From: Pegoplata infirma
Taxonomy: Eukaryota; Arthropoda; Insecta; Diptera; Anthomyiidae
Length of the DNA stretch: 64,000 bases
Assembly: GCA_963921195.1 (NCBI GenBank)
Contig: OY992536.1
Coordinates: 109,580,778 to 109,644,777, forward strand
Direction of reading: 5' to 3'
The position numbers were made by a program, and so were the translations under genes. Under the pieces are notes generated by a model. That model was not told where the DNA came from. It saw nothing but the letters and a program-made list of their open reading frames with translations, and did not search any database. The first letter of the stretch is position 1, and the number at the start of each line of letters is the position of its first letter. This document shows positions 1 through 12,710 of this stretch, piece by piece.

Positions 1-410
1 ATTTGTTTCAACGACACAATAAGATTGTGCGTGTGCGTGTACGAGCAAGTGTAAAAAGACAAACAAAAAACTAACAGCATTATTTTGCATATTTTTCTTA
101 TACATACATACATACATACATCCTAATACATTTTTTCACAAAGCATAATTTACTTTTCCATCAAAACGTTTTTTTTACTACACCCAAAAAATTTTGTAGT
201 TGTGTAGTTAAGGATTTCTATAGTTGAAATAAAAATGATTTCAAATAACTATTGTAATCGCTACCAACTATTGACTTCGTTAACAATAATTAATTTTAGT
301 TACCCTGTTTTTTAAATTTTCTTTTCATTTGATATTGACAACCATAAATTTAAAAAATAAACTGCCAAAACGAAATAAACTGCCAAAAACGAAAATAAAT
401 GTTTTTTTAA

Positions 411-672
411 ATGTTATACAACTTTTCAATTATTAAACAAATTTGCAAACATAGAGAAACTTTGCAAACTTTAAATAACCAAGATGTATCAAAATATGGA
501 AGGTACGTTCTAAATGCATAATTTATTAAATATTTTATTATTAGTGTTCGTTTACAGGAATTTGGAGAAAGAAAATGAATCTCGGGGGACTAACAACAGC
601 AATAAAGAAAAACTGAACAGAGGAAGTGAAAAAATCAGTACAGCTTGGGAAGAGAACAATTCAGAGGATTAA
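411..672 (+). CDS. Small two-exon ORF carried inside a TIR element (68 aa)
   Basis: Exon 1 (411-502) starts at an ATG and runs 30 codons plus two bases. A GTACGT donor at 503 and a TTTACAG acceptor ending at 557 define a 55-nt intron of typical fly size. Exon 2 (558-672) continues in the same frame for 37 codons to TAA. The product would be 68 residues, with a basic first half and a very hydrophilic Lys/Glu/Asn/Ser-rich second half ending in an acidic tail. I do not recognise it. It could be a captured host fragment, a transposon accessory ORF or chance. The in-frame junction and good splice sites favour a real or recently real gene piece; expression is unknown. Confidence 0.4.
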
Positions 673-849
673 TATCTAGATATATAAATTGCTGTTTTAA
701 AATTTCTGGTCCATTTTCTGTAGAAAAATCCGTACCTACATATGTAAATTCTCAGAACTTCAGATTTTTTTTGCTATAGATTAAAAGTGTCCCAGAATCT
801 ATTAAGTTTTTTATACAAAAAAACCGAGAGTATAAAAATTTTTCTAAAG

Positions 850-3297
850 AAGAAATGTGTCAGAATATGATATTTTCTCTATAAAAAATTTTTCAGAATC
901 TGATAATTTTTCTATACAAAAGTATTAGATCCTGAAACATTTTTTCTATAGAAAAATTCTCATATTCTGAGACATTTTTTCTAAAGCAAAATTCTCCGAT
1001 TCTAAGACATTTTTTGTGTAGGAAAATTTTAAGAATCTGAGACATTTTTTCTACAGAAAAATTTTTAGATTCTAAACATTTTTTCTGTAGAAAAATTCTG
1101 AGTTTCTGAGACATTTTTTCTACAGAAAAATTTTCAGATTCTGAGACATTTTTTCTGCAAATAAATTCTCGGATTCTGAGACATTTTTTCCATAGAAAAA
1201 TTCTTAGATTTTGCAACATTTTTTCTATAGAAAAAATTCTCCATAGAAAAATTGTCAGATGCCGAGATATTTTTTCTATAGAAAATTTCTCAGATTCTGA
1301 GACATTTTTTCTATAGAAAAATTCTCAGATTCTTGGACATTTTTTCTATAGAAAAAATTTTAAGATTCTGAGACATTTTTTTATAGAAAAATTCTTAGAT
1401 TCTGAGACATTTATTCTATAGAAAAATTCTTATATTCTGAGAAATTTTTTCTATAGAATAATTCTTAGATTCTGAGACATTTTTTCTATAGAAAAATTCT
1501 CAGATTCTGAGACATTTTTTCTATAAAAAAATTCTCAGATTCTGAGACATTTTTTCTATAGAAAAATTCTCAGATTCTGAGACATTTTTTCTACAGAAAA
1601 ATTCTGAGATTCTGAGACATTTTTTCTATAGAAAAATTCTCATATTCTGAGACATTTTTTCGATAGAAAAATTCTGAGATTCTGAGACATTTTTTCTATA
1701 GAAAAATTCTCAGATTCTGAGACATTTTTTCTATAGAAAAATTCCAGATTCTGAGAAATTTTTTCTATAGAAAAATTCTCAGATTCTGAGACATTTTTTC
1801 CATAGAAAAATTCTTAGATTTTGCAACATTTTTTCTATAGAAAAAATTCTCAGATTCTGAGACATTTTTTCTATAGAAAAATTCTCAGATTCTGAGACAT
1901 TTTTTCTATAGAAAAATTCTCAGATTCTGAGACATTTTTTCGATAGAAAAATTCTCAGATTCTGAGACATTTTTTCTATAGAAAAATTCTCAGATTCTGA
2001 GACATTTTTTCTATAGAAAAATTCCAGATTCTGAGACATTTTTTCTATAGAAAAATTCTCAGATTCTGAGACATTTTTTCTATAGAAAAATTCTTAGATA
2101 TTGCAACATTTTTTCTATAGAAAAATTCTCAGATTCTGAGACATTTTTTCGATAGAAAAATTCTCAGATTCTGAGACATTTTTTCTATAGAAAAATTCTC
2201 AGATTCTGAGACATTTTTTCTATAGAAAAATTCCAGATTCTGAGACATTTTTTCTATAGAAAATTTCTCAGATTCTGAGACATTTTTATAGAAAAATTCT
2301 TAGATTTTGCAACATTTTTTCTATAGAAAAATTCTCAGATTCTGAGACTTTTTTTTTATAGAAAAATTCTTTGATTCTGAGACATTTTTTCTATAGAAAA
2401 ATTCTCAGATTCTGAGATATTTTTTCTATAGAAAAGTTCTCAGATTCTGAGACATTTTTTCTATAGAAAAATTCTAAGATTCTGAGACATTTTTTCTATA
2501 GAAGAATTCTCAGATTCTGAGACATTTCTTCGATAGAAAAATTTTCAGAGTCTGAGACATTTTTTCTATAGAAAAATTCTCAGATTCTGAGACATTTTTT
2601 CTATAGAAAAATTCTGAGATTCTGAGACATTTTTTCTATAGAAAATTCTCAGATTCTGAGACATTTTTTCGATAGAAAAATTCCAGATTCTGGGACATTT
2701 TTTCTATAGAAAAATTCTCAGATTCTGAGACATTTTTTCTATAGAAAAATTCTTAGATTTTGCAACATTTTTTCCATAGAAAAAATTCTCAGATTCTGAA
2801 ACATTTTTTCTATAGAAAAATTCTCAGATTCTGAGACATTTTTTCGATAGAAAAATTCTCAGATTCTGAGACATTTTTTCTATAGAAAAAAATCTCAGAT
2901 TCTGAGACATTTTTTCTATAGAAAAAAATCTCAGATGCTGAGACATTTTTTCTATAGAAAAAAATCTCAGACTCTGAGACATTTTTTCTATAGAAAAATT
3001 CTTTGATTCTGAGACATTTTTTCTGTAGAAAAATTCTCAGATTCTGAGACATTTTTTCTATAGAAAAATTCTCAGATTCTAAGACATTTTTTCTATAGAA
3101 AAATTCTCAGATTCTGAGACATTTTTTTTATAGAATAAGTCTTAGATTCTGAGACATTTTTTCTATAGAAAAATTTTCAGATTCTGAGAAATTTTTTCTA
3201 TAGAAAAATTCTCAGATTCTGAGACATTTTTTCTATGGAAAAATGTCTCAGATTCTGAGATATTTGTTCTAAAGAAAAATTTTCAGATTCTGAGGCA
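850..3297. repeat. 35-bp minisatellite, about 70 units
   Basis: Tandem unit of 35 bp made of two dyads: TTTTTCTATAGAAAAA and TCTCAGATTCTGAGA, joined by CAT. Most units keep both palindromes; a few are 33-36 bp. First and last units are degenerate. Long ORFs on the minus strand here are only the repeat read in frame. Confidence 0.9.
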
Positions 3298-3722
3298 TTT
3301 ATATGATGAATTACTTTAATAAAATATCTTAAAATTTACAGATTGACTTTAATTTTAAATAAAAAAAATGTTTACCTTATTCTAATTAGCAAGCAACTAA
3401 AATTCAACAATTAAATAATTATCGTTAACTGAGAAGGTAGTTAAAAATAAAATTATTTATTTATTCGTTATATTTAACTATTTTAAGTTGTTTTCAACTG
3501 TTTATATAGTTGTTTTCAGCTATTTTTTAAAAATATGTCAAATATAAGTTGAAATCAACTAAGTATTGGTAATAGTAACGACTTTTGTAGTTGATTTTAT
3601 ATTTTGGTTTATTTGTAGTTATCAGCAACTTAAGAAAATCAACTAAACTTTAGTTAGTGGTAATTCACCTACAAAATAGTTGATATTTAAGTTGAAATCA
3701 ACTACAAAATTTTTTGGGTGTA

Positions 3723-5390
3723 CCCCCATATTTATAATAAGTTTCCCAACAGTTTTTTTAAAACATTTTTTACAAAAACATTCTAAGCGATCAGTGTATG
3801 TTAAAAATATTCTATAACACGGTGTTATTTTTATAATCTCTACTATGTTTGTTATTCTAAAAACGAACGTTTGTTTCATTCTAATTGTTCAAACACGACA
3901 TTTTTCGTGTTCGTTTAAACAAGCACAGCAAATTTTTCAATTTGTTGTTTAGCATCATAGTAAACATTCTCATTCGCAAACACTGTACTCTAAAAATAGT
4001 GTACTCTGAAGCGAATGATTTGGTGTAAGCGAAGAAGGGAATACATTTGAGCTCATGTCTGCTGTTAAACCCTCTCTGGCTAACTATGCTATTACAGAGC
4101 ACGAATGAACAAACAAAAATTGAAAAAAAATATTGCAATTTGCCGTTTTTCCGACTTAATGGTGCGATTTTTTTTTTGCATTTAGCTATAAAAAAAAGTT
4201 TTTTTTGTTGATTATCGGGAAATCCAATGTGAGAGAGATGCGAGGAGCTTGATCTTGATAATATTATTTAAGAAACACCTTTCAAAGTGTTAAAACAAAT
4301 TCTTAGCAAATAAAAAGTCATTGGATTATTCTGCTAACTCAAAGTACATATTTTTTTGGTGAAAATAAATGCCAACTCCCATTGTAAATTTCCAAAAATT
4401 TTTCAAAATTTTTTTTAAAAAAAATAGTTTTCATTTTCTGCCAATTACATACATAGATACATCCCCTCCTCGTTTTCTTTGTCTTTATTTTTTGCACTTG
4501 GTTTTTTACTTTTTTTTTCAGTTTTATTTTTGATTTTATTGTTAATAATATTCTTTTTCACTTTAGTTTTTTAATTTTTAATTTAACTTTAGTTAATTTA
4601 ATTAATTTCACTTAAAACTCGTCACATTTAGAGATGTGAAAAATGTGCGTCTTTTTTTTAATGAAAAAATATTTTAACATTGTGTCTACTTAAAATAAAA
4701 TTGACCAACTTTACTATATTTCTTGAAAAAAAAACTTCAAATGTCAGAAAACAAAATTGTTCAACTTTAAAATAACCACGAAAAATATTGTTTTTAATAC
4801 AAATATTTGAATAAGATTTTTTTAAATTTTTAACGACTTTTAATGACAGCATATTAAATTTAAAGTGATCAATTTTAAATTAAAATTGTATGCAATTTTA
4901 AAACAAACATATTTTGTTTAAATCAATCAAAAACAATATTAAAATTAAAATTTTTCCAAAAATATGTAGCATACTTAAAATAAAACATGAAAATATTTGA
5001 TTAAAGTATGTTTTTTCCCCTCAGTGCAGAGTGCCAAAGTTGACCACCCTGAGATTAAAAGGCTTTCGGAGCTAGTAACTTTTAAAAATATGCAAAGATT
5101 TTTATATTTTTTTTAGTTTTTTCAATTACCGCACTAAGGAAAACAAAATCCAAAAAAAAAAAAAAAATTATAAAAATTTTTCAAAAAAAAAAATAATTTT
5201 TAGTTTCCGACAAAATATGCTAACTCTAAAAAAATATTTGTTTTTTGATATAGTAATAAATGCCATCTCAAAAAAATACGCAAACCAGTGCAAAATATGA
5301 AATTTTTGGCATAGGTAAAAATTATTTCGAATATTTAAACCATCTTATGGAAGGTACATTGTTTATTTTTACAATAATATGCAAAATAAC
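3723..5390. other. AT-rich spacer, no supported gene
   Basis: Long A and T runs and short open frames only. An 85-codon minus-strand frame (3881-4138) begins with a hydrophobic stretch, but it has no recognised domain and lies in sequence with local inverted segments; I do not call it. Confidence 0.5.
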
Positions 5391-5749
5391 TACACTCAAC
5401 CAAAAATCATTGTATTCCCAAAGAAAATCGCTGTAAATTCAACAGAAATCTTTGTTGATTTTGACCCTACAAATATTTATGTTGATTTCAATAAAAATTA
5501 TTGTCAGTTTTTGTAAAAGTTGATCAACTCGTTTTTTTGTAAATCAACTCTTATTTTTTGTAAATTCAACTCATATTTTTGTTGATATAAGAAATTTTAT
5601 TTAAAAAAAAAAAAGCTTGTTGTTATTTGTTAATATTCTTTTATTAAGCATAAATCACAATATTTTTGTATTATCGTCGGCTTTTTAAGCTGCAATATTT
5701 GAAGATTTTCACAAAGATTTTCACACACACTTCGTTTATTCATGTTATC

Positions 5750-6730
5750 TATATATATAAAAGAGTAATGTGACTGACTGACTGACTGACTGACTGATTC
5801 ATCATCGCCTAGCCCAAACCGCTGAAGCTAGAGACTTGAAATTTGGACTGTAGGTTCACCTCCCGGAATATAGATCCACTAAGGCCGGATTTTTGCCAGT
5901 GTTGATTCTAAGGGGGTAAAAAGGGTAAAAAACTGTACTTTTGGTACTTTTTATATCTCCTGAAATAATGGTCATAGAGACTTGAAATTTGGACTGTATG
6001 TTAACCTCCCGGAACATGGATACACTAAGGCCGGATTTTTTCCAGTGTTGATTCTAAGGGGGTAAAAAGGGTAAAAAAACTGTACTTTTGGTACTTTTTA
6101 TATCTCCTGAAATAATGGTCATAGAGACTTGAAATTTGGTTTGTATGTTCACATCCTGGAATATAGATCCAGTAAGGCTGGATTTTTGCCAATGTTGATT
6201 CTAAGGGGGTAAAAAGGGTAAAAAACTGTACTTTTGGTACCTTTTATATTTCCTTGAAAAATTGTCACAGAGACTTGAAATTTGGACTGTATGTTTACAT
6301 TATGGAATTTAGATCCAGTAAGGCTGGGTTTTTGCCAATGTTGGTTCTAAGGGGGTAAAAAGGGTAAAAAGGGTAAAAATCTGTACTTTTGGTACTTTTT
6401 ATATCTCCTGAAATAATGGTCATAGAGACTTGAAATTTGGACTGTATGTTCACCTCCCGAAATATAGATCCACTAAGGCTGGATTTTTGCCAGTGTTGAT
6501 TCTGAGGGGGTAAAAACTGTACTTTTGGTACTTTTTATATCTCCTGACATAATGGTATTAGAAACTTGAAATTTGCAATTTCGGTTCACTTCCGGGAAAA
6601 AAGATTCACTACGGCTGGGTTTTTGTCAATGTAGATTCTACCGGAGTAAAATGGGTAAAAAAGTGTACTTTTGGTACTTTTTTTTTATTTACTAAAATAA
6701 TGGTCATTCAAACTTGAAATTTAGAATGTA
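5750..6730. repeat. 147-bp tandem repeat, about 6-7 degenerate copies
   Basis: Starts with a TATATATAAAAG stretch and (ACTG)n, then copies spaced about 145-155 bp (motif AGAGACTTGAAATTTGG near 5830, 5976, 6123, 6269, 6424; a weaker form near 6569). Each copy contains GGGGGTAAAAAGGGTAAAAA and CTTTTGGTACTTTTTATAT. The last motif is the reverse complement of the neighbouring 16-bp array unit. Function unknown. Confidence 0.8.
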
Positions 6731-6738
6731 GGATCCTT

Positions 6739-6880
6739 AAGGGCCGATAACACAAACGAACTAACCGGAAGATAAATTGGGTTTAGTGCTAACCGGAGGT
6801 TATAGATGTCAAATTTGTATGGGGCTAACCGGAGGTTACGTTAACTTTGTTTTAACTGGATATTGTGTTAACCGCACTTA
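6739..6880. mobile_element. Possible short inverted-repeat element within the 147-bp repeat
   Basis: Imperfect inverted ends around GATAACACAA (left) and TTGTGTTAAC (right) bracket repeated CTAACCGGAGGTTA-like palindromes; the surrounding 147-bp repeat is interrupted here. No target duplication is clear. Confidence 0.35.
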
Positions 6881-6927
6881 GTGAAATAAAAAATTCTGGA
6901 ACAAGTACTTTCTGAAAATTCTGTACC

Positions 6928-8100
6928 GTTTATAAAAAGTACCTTTTATAAAAAGTACCTTTTATAAAAAGTACCTTTTATAAAAAGTACCTTTTATAAA
7001 AAGTACCTTTTATAAAAAGTACCTTTTATAAAAAGTACCTTTTATAAAAAGTACCTTTTATAAAAAGTACCTTTTATAAAAAGTACCTTTTATAAAAAGT
7101 ACATTTTATAAAAAGTACCTTTTATAAAAAGTACCTTTTATAAAAAGTACCTTTTATAAAAAGTACCTTTTATAAAAAGTACCTTTTATAAAAAGTACCT
7201 TTTATAAAAAGTACATTTTATAAAAAGTACCTTTTATAAAAAGTACCTTTTATAAAAAGAACCTTTTATAAAAAGTACCTTTTATAAAAAGTACCTTTTA
7301 TAAAAAGTACCTTTTATAAAAAGTACCTTTTATTAAAAGTACCTTTTTAAAAAGTACCTTTTATAAAAAGTACCTTTTATAAAAAGCACCTTTTATAAAA
7401 AGTGCCTATTATAAAAAGTACCTTTTATAAAAAGTACCTTTCATAAAAAGTACCTTTTATAAAAAGTACCTTTTATAAAAAGTACCTTTTATAAAAAGTA
7501 TCTTTTATAAAAAGTATCTTTTATAAAAAGTACCTTTTATAAAAAGTACCTTTTATAAAAAGTACCTTTTATAAAAAGTACCTTTTATAAAAAGTACCTT
7601 TTATAAAAAGTACCTTTTATAAAAAGTACCTTTTATAAAAAGTACCTTTTATAAAAAGTACCTTTTATAAAAAGTACCTTTTATAAAAAGTACCTTTTAT
7701 AAAAAGTACCTTTTATAAAAAGTACCTTTTATAAAAAGTACCTTTTATAAAAAGTACCTTTTATAAAAAGTGCCTTTTATAAAAAATACCTTTTATAAAA
7801 AGAACCTTTTATTAAAAGTACCTTTTATAAAAAGTACCTTTTATAAAAAGTACCTTTTATAAAAAGTACCTTTTATAAAAAGTACCATTTATAAAAAGTA
7901 CCTTTTATAAAAAGTACCTTTAATAAAAAGTACCTATTATAAAAAGTACCTTTTATAAAAAGTACCTTTTATAAAAAGTACCTTGTATTAAAAGTACCTT
8001 TTATAAAAAGTACCTTTTATAAAAAGTACCATTTATAAAAAGTACCTTTTATAAAAAGTACTTTTTATAAAAAGTACCTTTTAAAAAAATTACCTTTAAT
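6928..8100. repeat. 16-bp minisatellite array A
   Basis: About 73 copies of ACCTTTTATAAAAAGT with sparse single-base variants. The same variants recur in array B (8801-10060), so the two arrays are related by duplication, not independent expansion. Confidence 0.95.
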
Positions 8101-8101
8101 A

Positions 8102-8797
8102 TAAACCTTTTATTAAAAATACCGAAAGTGCTGAAACAATGATCCTAGAAAATTGAAATATGGAATGTAGGATTTTTCGATGAACATTCTGGAAGAAATA
8201 CTTTTTGGAAATTCCTATAATAATGACCTTAGAAGCTTGAATTTTGGAATGTAGGGTACTTCGGTGAAAAAACATTCTGCTAAAGTATTTTTAAAAAAAA
8301 AATCCGTTTCTAGAGGTATAAAAAGGGGTTTTTTGATACTTTTTATATTTCATGAAGAAATGATCCTAGGCACTGAAATTTTGAATGCTTTATTTTAGGA
8401 AATTCTGTTTCTAAGGGCCGTGACTGATTGTAAAGGGGATAAAGAAGTGTAAATTTGGTTATTCTTATATTTCTTGAAATAATGGTTCAGAAACTTGATA
8501 TTTTAAATATAGGATCAACTAGCACAAAAAAAAAAGGTTTTTTGGAAAGTTTAATTTTAAGGGAAGAGGTGGCAAATGGTTATTTTTACCTATCTAACTA
8601 TTAAACTAAAAGCCCCAGAAATAGCAGCCATATTTTAAAATTTTAGGATAAAAAGGGGTACCTGGTAAAAGTGGTGTAAAATGGTACTTTTCATATCTAT
8701 AAAATAAATAAAATAACGACAATATAAATTTTTATTTCTTTAACGCATATTATACGGAGAGGAATGAAACTTGCATGGAACAAAAGGAGATGGAATT
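8102..8797. repeat. Duplicated spacer, copy 1
   Basis: About 700 bp almost identical to 10808-11498, beginning TAAACCTTTTATTAAAAATACC and containing two short degenerate copies of the 147-bp motif. It marks a local duplication of array plus spacer. The junction 8096-8107 is the uninterrupted form of the site that holds an insertion at 10063-10805. Confidence 0.85.
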
Positions 8798-8800
8798 TTA

Positions 8801-10060
8801 AAAGTACCTTTTATAAAAAGTACCTTTTATAAAAAGTACCTTTTATAAAAAGTACCTTTTATAAAAAGTACCTTTTATAAAAAGTACCTTTTATAAAAAG
8901 TACCTTTTATAAAAAGTACCTTTTATAAAAAGTACCTTTTATAAAAAGTACCATTTATAAAAAGTACCTTTTATAAAAAGTACCTTTAATAAAAAGTACC
9001 TATTATAAAAAGTACCTTTTATAAAAAGTACCTTGTATTAAAAGTACCTTTTATAAAAAGTACCTTTTATAAAAAGTACATTTTATAAAAAGTACCTTTT
9101 ATAAAAAGTACCTTTTATAAAAAGTATCTTTTATAAAAAGTACCTTTTATAAAAAGTACCTTTTATAAAAAGTACCTTTTATAAAAAGTACCTTTTATAA
9201 AAAGTACCTTTTATAAAAAGTACCTTTTATTAAAAGTACCTTTTTAAAAAGTACCTTTTATAAAAAGTACCTTTTATAAAAAGTGCCTATTATAAAAAGT
9301 ACCTTTTATAAAAAGTACCTTTTATAAAAAGTACCTTTTATAAAAAGTACCTTTTATAAAAAGTACCTTTTATAAAAAGTACCTTTTATAAAAAGTATCT
9401 TTTATAAAAAGTACCTTTTATAAAAAGTACCTTTTATAAAAAGTACCTTTTATAAAAAGTACCTTTTATAAAAAGTACCTTTTATAAAAAGTACCTTTTA
9501 TAAAAAGTACCTTTTATAAAAAGTACCTTTTATAAAAAGTACCTTTTATAAAAAGTACCTTTTATAAAAAGTACCTTTTATAAAAAGTACCTTTTATAAA
9601 AAGTACCTTTTATAAAAAGTACCTTTTATAAAAAGTACCTTTTATAAAAAGTACCTTTTATAAAAAGTACCTTTTATAAAAAGTACCTTTTATAAAAAGT
9701 ACCTTTTATAAAAAGTGCCTTTTATAAAAAATACCTTTTATAAAAAGAACCTTTTATTAAAAGTACCTTTTATAAAAAGTACCTTTTATAAAAAGTACCT
9801 TTTATAAAAAGTACCTTTTATAAAAAGTACCTTTTATAAAAAGTACCATTTATAAAAAGTACCTTTTATAAAAAGTACCTTTAATAAAAAGTACCTATTA
9901 TAAAAAGTACCTTTTATAAAAAGTACCTTTTATAAAAAGTACCTTGTATTAAAAGTACCTTTTATAAAAAGTACCTTTTATAAAAAGTACCATTTATAAA
10001 AAGTACCTTTTATAAAAAGTACTTTTTATAAAAAGTACCTTTTAAAAAAATTACCTTTAA
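8801..10060. repeat. 16-bp minisatellite array B
   Basis: Second block of the ACCTTTTATAAAAAGT repeat, about 78 copies, ending in the same degenerate units as array A. Confidence 0.95.
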
Positions 10061-10062
10061 TA

Positions 10063-10805
10063 CACCCAAAAAATTACATAGTTGCTAATTACTATTTTTT
10101 CAACTATGTCATAGGTGAAATAACCCCAACTATGCCATAGGTGATGAGACATAGTGGTTGTTAACTATGTTTCTTTCAAATAAACAAATCAACTATGGAA
10201 AAAGTTACTGACAACGATGTATTTGATAAAAATGTGGAAATAGTAGCTAATCACTATTTAATAGTTGATTTTATTAAAAATCAGACGTAGTTGATATTTA
10301 CTATGTAATACTAGAAGTAGTTATTATAATGACCTATTTTTTTAAATAAAAATGCAATATTTTGGTTTATATTTTTTAAATTGATTTATTAAAATTTCAC
10401 AATACACTTATATCATACCATACGATACATTTCATTTCCATTAAATCTGTTTTTTGAGATGCGTATTTAAAGTTGGTTGGATGCAATCAGATTTTTCTTC
10501 TTCCATGGTAATTGATCTTTTCTTAAAATTCTTTCGTGGTAATTGACTCAACTCTAACAATTGAAAATTATTTATTATTTCATTCTACTTTTTTTAAACT
10601 CTGACACTTTCTGTTTTTTTAATTTTTTACAATATTAATTTTTTGTTCTTTTTGAACTGTTTTCAGTTTCAAACTTTCAAATTTTAAATAAATCGTTGTG
10701 ATCAACTTTGTCCATAGTTGTTATTGATTATAAATAGTTGATTTGAAAATTATTGAAAACAACTATGGATTTTGTTAACTATGCTACTATGAAATTTTTT
10801 GGGTG
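10063..10805. mobile_element. CACCC-family short TIR element (743 bp) with known empty site
   Basis: Begins CACCCAAAAAATTACATAG and ends with the inverted form, flanked by TA (10061-10062, 10806-10807). The duplicated spacer at 8096-8107 reads CTTTAATATAAACC without the insertion, so removing the element and one TA restores the empty site exactly. Interior is AT-rich with repeated ATAGTTG motifs and no convincing ORF. Confidence 0.9.
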
Positions 10806-10807
10806 TA

Positions 10808-11498
10808 TAAACCTTTTATTAAAAATACCGAAAGTGCTGAAACAATGATCCTAGAAAATTGAAATATGGAATGTAGGATTTTTCGATGAACATTCTGGAA
10901 GAAATACTTTTTGGAAATTCCTATAATAATGACCTTAGAAGCTTGAATTTTGGAATGTAGGGTACTTCGGTGAAAAAACATTCTGCTAAAGTATTTTTAA
11001 AAAAAAATCCGTTTCTAGAGGTATAAAAAGGGGTTTTTTGATACTTTTTATATTTCATGAAGTAATGATCCTAGGCACTGAAATTTTGAATGCTTTATTT
11101 TAGGAAATTCTGTTTCTAAGGGCCGTGACTGATTGTAAAGGGGATAAAGAAGTGTAAATTTGGTTATTCTTATATTTCTTGAAATAATGGTTCAGAAACT
11201 TGATATTTTAAATATAGGATCAACTAGCACAAAAAAAAAGGTTTTTTGGAAAGTTTAATTTTAAGGGAAGAGGTGGCAAATGGTTATTTTTACCTATCTA
11301 ACTATTAAACTAAAAGCCCCAGAAATAGCAGCCATATTTTAAAATTTTAGGATAAAAAGGGGTACCTGGTAAAAGTGGTGTAAAATGGTACTTTTCATAT
11401 CTATAAAATAAATAAAATAACGACTATATAAATTTTTATTTCTTTAACGCATATTATACGGAGAGGAATGAAACTTGCATGGAACAAAAGGAGATGGA
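10808..11498. repeat. Duplicated spacer, copy 2
   Basis: Near-identical partner of 8102-8797; the two diverge at the GGAGATGGAATT sequence, where copy 1 runs into array B. Confidence 0.85.
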
Positions 11499-11955
11499 AT
11501 TGGAAATGAAATGGAGTAGAACGGGGATCGAAATGAAATAGAGCAGGGAACAATATGGAATGATACTTTTTACTCAAATTTATCGTATTTAACTTTTTTT
11601 ATTCCATATTTTTTCTCCCTATATGTTTTTTCACTCAAACTTATTTTTATTCCCATTTCTTTTTTCACTGAAATATTTATTCACTTTAAATCCAAAAACC
11701 TGATATAAGGGCTCGAAAATTGTCAATATCTTTTTTTTACCGGAACGCACATGATAACGTACCAGCGAAGTTATTCAAATTGTATTGTTTAAATTATTCA
11801 TTGAAATATTATATTATGAAAGACGTAAACGTCCACAAGTAAATAAAACAAAGACTACCTAGGGGAATTTTTTGAAATCATAGAGTGATCCTGATCCTTC
11901 TATTATTCGGTATTCAATACAACCGGTAACGAAGTACCGGGATGGTAAGCTAGTG
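11499..11955. other. AT-rich spacer, nothing recognised
   Basis: Contains degenerate GGAATGRAAT-like repeats near 11500-11560 and no supported gene. Confidence 0.5.
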
Positions 11956-12421
11956 CACTCATAAGCCATTCTCCAGTTTTCTGATGATACCAAACAAAAT
12001 CCTTAAAAAAAAACAAAAAAGTTTTAATATGAATAATAGTATGAATACATAAAGTAATCAATGTATTTTTTTACTTACCAAATATTTACAAATCAGATCC
12101 TATTTTTATTTATTTTTATAATATTAAATATTTTTATAAAAAACAAACACATAAATAAATTTTATAAGAGATAAACACGATTCACATTGCTACCAACTCA
12201 CTCGTCACTCGTTTATAATATAAAAAAAAATTAACGAACAGGGTTGTTTTTTCTATTTTGATTTATCTATTGAATTCTGTATAAGCGTTGTAAAAAGTTG
12301 ATTCAACTTTACTGATTATTCAACGATATCAAAATTAATTTTTGTTGAATACGGCATTATTCTGTAAAACTTGATCTACAATGGGTTTACTAATTTTTCT
12401 ACTAAGATATTTCTATGAGTG
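11956..12421 (-). mobile_element. CACTCATA-family TIR element, copy in reverse orientation
   Basis: Starts CACTCATAAGCCATTCTCC and ends with the inverse of CACTCATAGAAATATC at 12421. It is the reverse complement of 33071-33541 over nearly its full length. The right side is followed by TA and then CACAGACTA-family sequence. The left flank is not TA, so the left side may be altered. No ORF. Confidence 0.75.
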
Positions 12422-12423
12422 TA

Positions 12424-12600
12424 CGACTTAGGAGTGAGTGAAACAACAAAAACTGATTTGGCATCCATTTTTCTAATGGCGCGTTATATCAGTTTTCTCT
12501 TTCTAACCTAATTCGTAGAATAATTTGAAAATATTAGCCATATGGTTAAAGAATACTTTTTTGACACCTGTCAGTTATGTCGAGTCTGTATTAGTCTGTG
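12424..12600 (+). mobile_element. CACAGACTA-family element, partial copy
   Basis: Matches the right-hand 175 bp of the 300-bp elements at 28652-28951 and 28990-29289, ending TAGTCTGTG at 12600. The left half is missing where the CACTCATA element abuts it. Confidence 0.8.
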
Positions 12601-12710
12601 CAGTTATCATAAGCACTTTAATTTGGGAATTTGCTGAATGGTGTGAAAGCCCTTGTAGTTATTGGTTTATGGAGCAAACCAATTATGAACCAACGATGTG
12701 TACACTCATA

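Larger units (their letters stand above)
181..3720. mobile_element. TIR element with internal 35-bp minisatellite (CACCC family, large form)
   Basis: The ends are perfect 22-bp inverted repeats beginning CACCCAAAAAATTTTGTAG, and both are flanked by TA (179-180 and 3721-3722), as expected of a TA-duplicating transposon. Subterminal sequence at both ends is rich in short AGTTG/CAACT motifs. Inside are a small intron-containing ORF (411-672) and a long minisatellite (about 850-3297). No transposase is visible, so it is probably non-autonomous. A shorter relative with the same outer 14 bp lies at 10063-10805. The superfamily is inferred only from the TA target (Tc1/mariner-like) and remains open. 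Confidence 0.8.

Noticed and set aside
893..3052. Minus-strand open frames of 80-108 codons
   Set aside because: They are the 35-bp repeat read through; composition is periodic and no start or domain is supported.
3881..4138. Secreted-protein-like ORF of 85 codons (minus strand)
   Set aside because: Hydrophobic start only; no splice context, homology or compositional support in AT-rich DNA.
6928..10060. CRISPR-like regularly spaced repeats
   Set aside because: Units are contiguous 16-mers without unique spacers, in a eukaryotic genome; a minisatellite.
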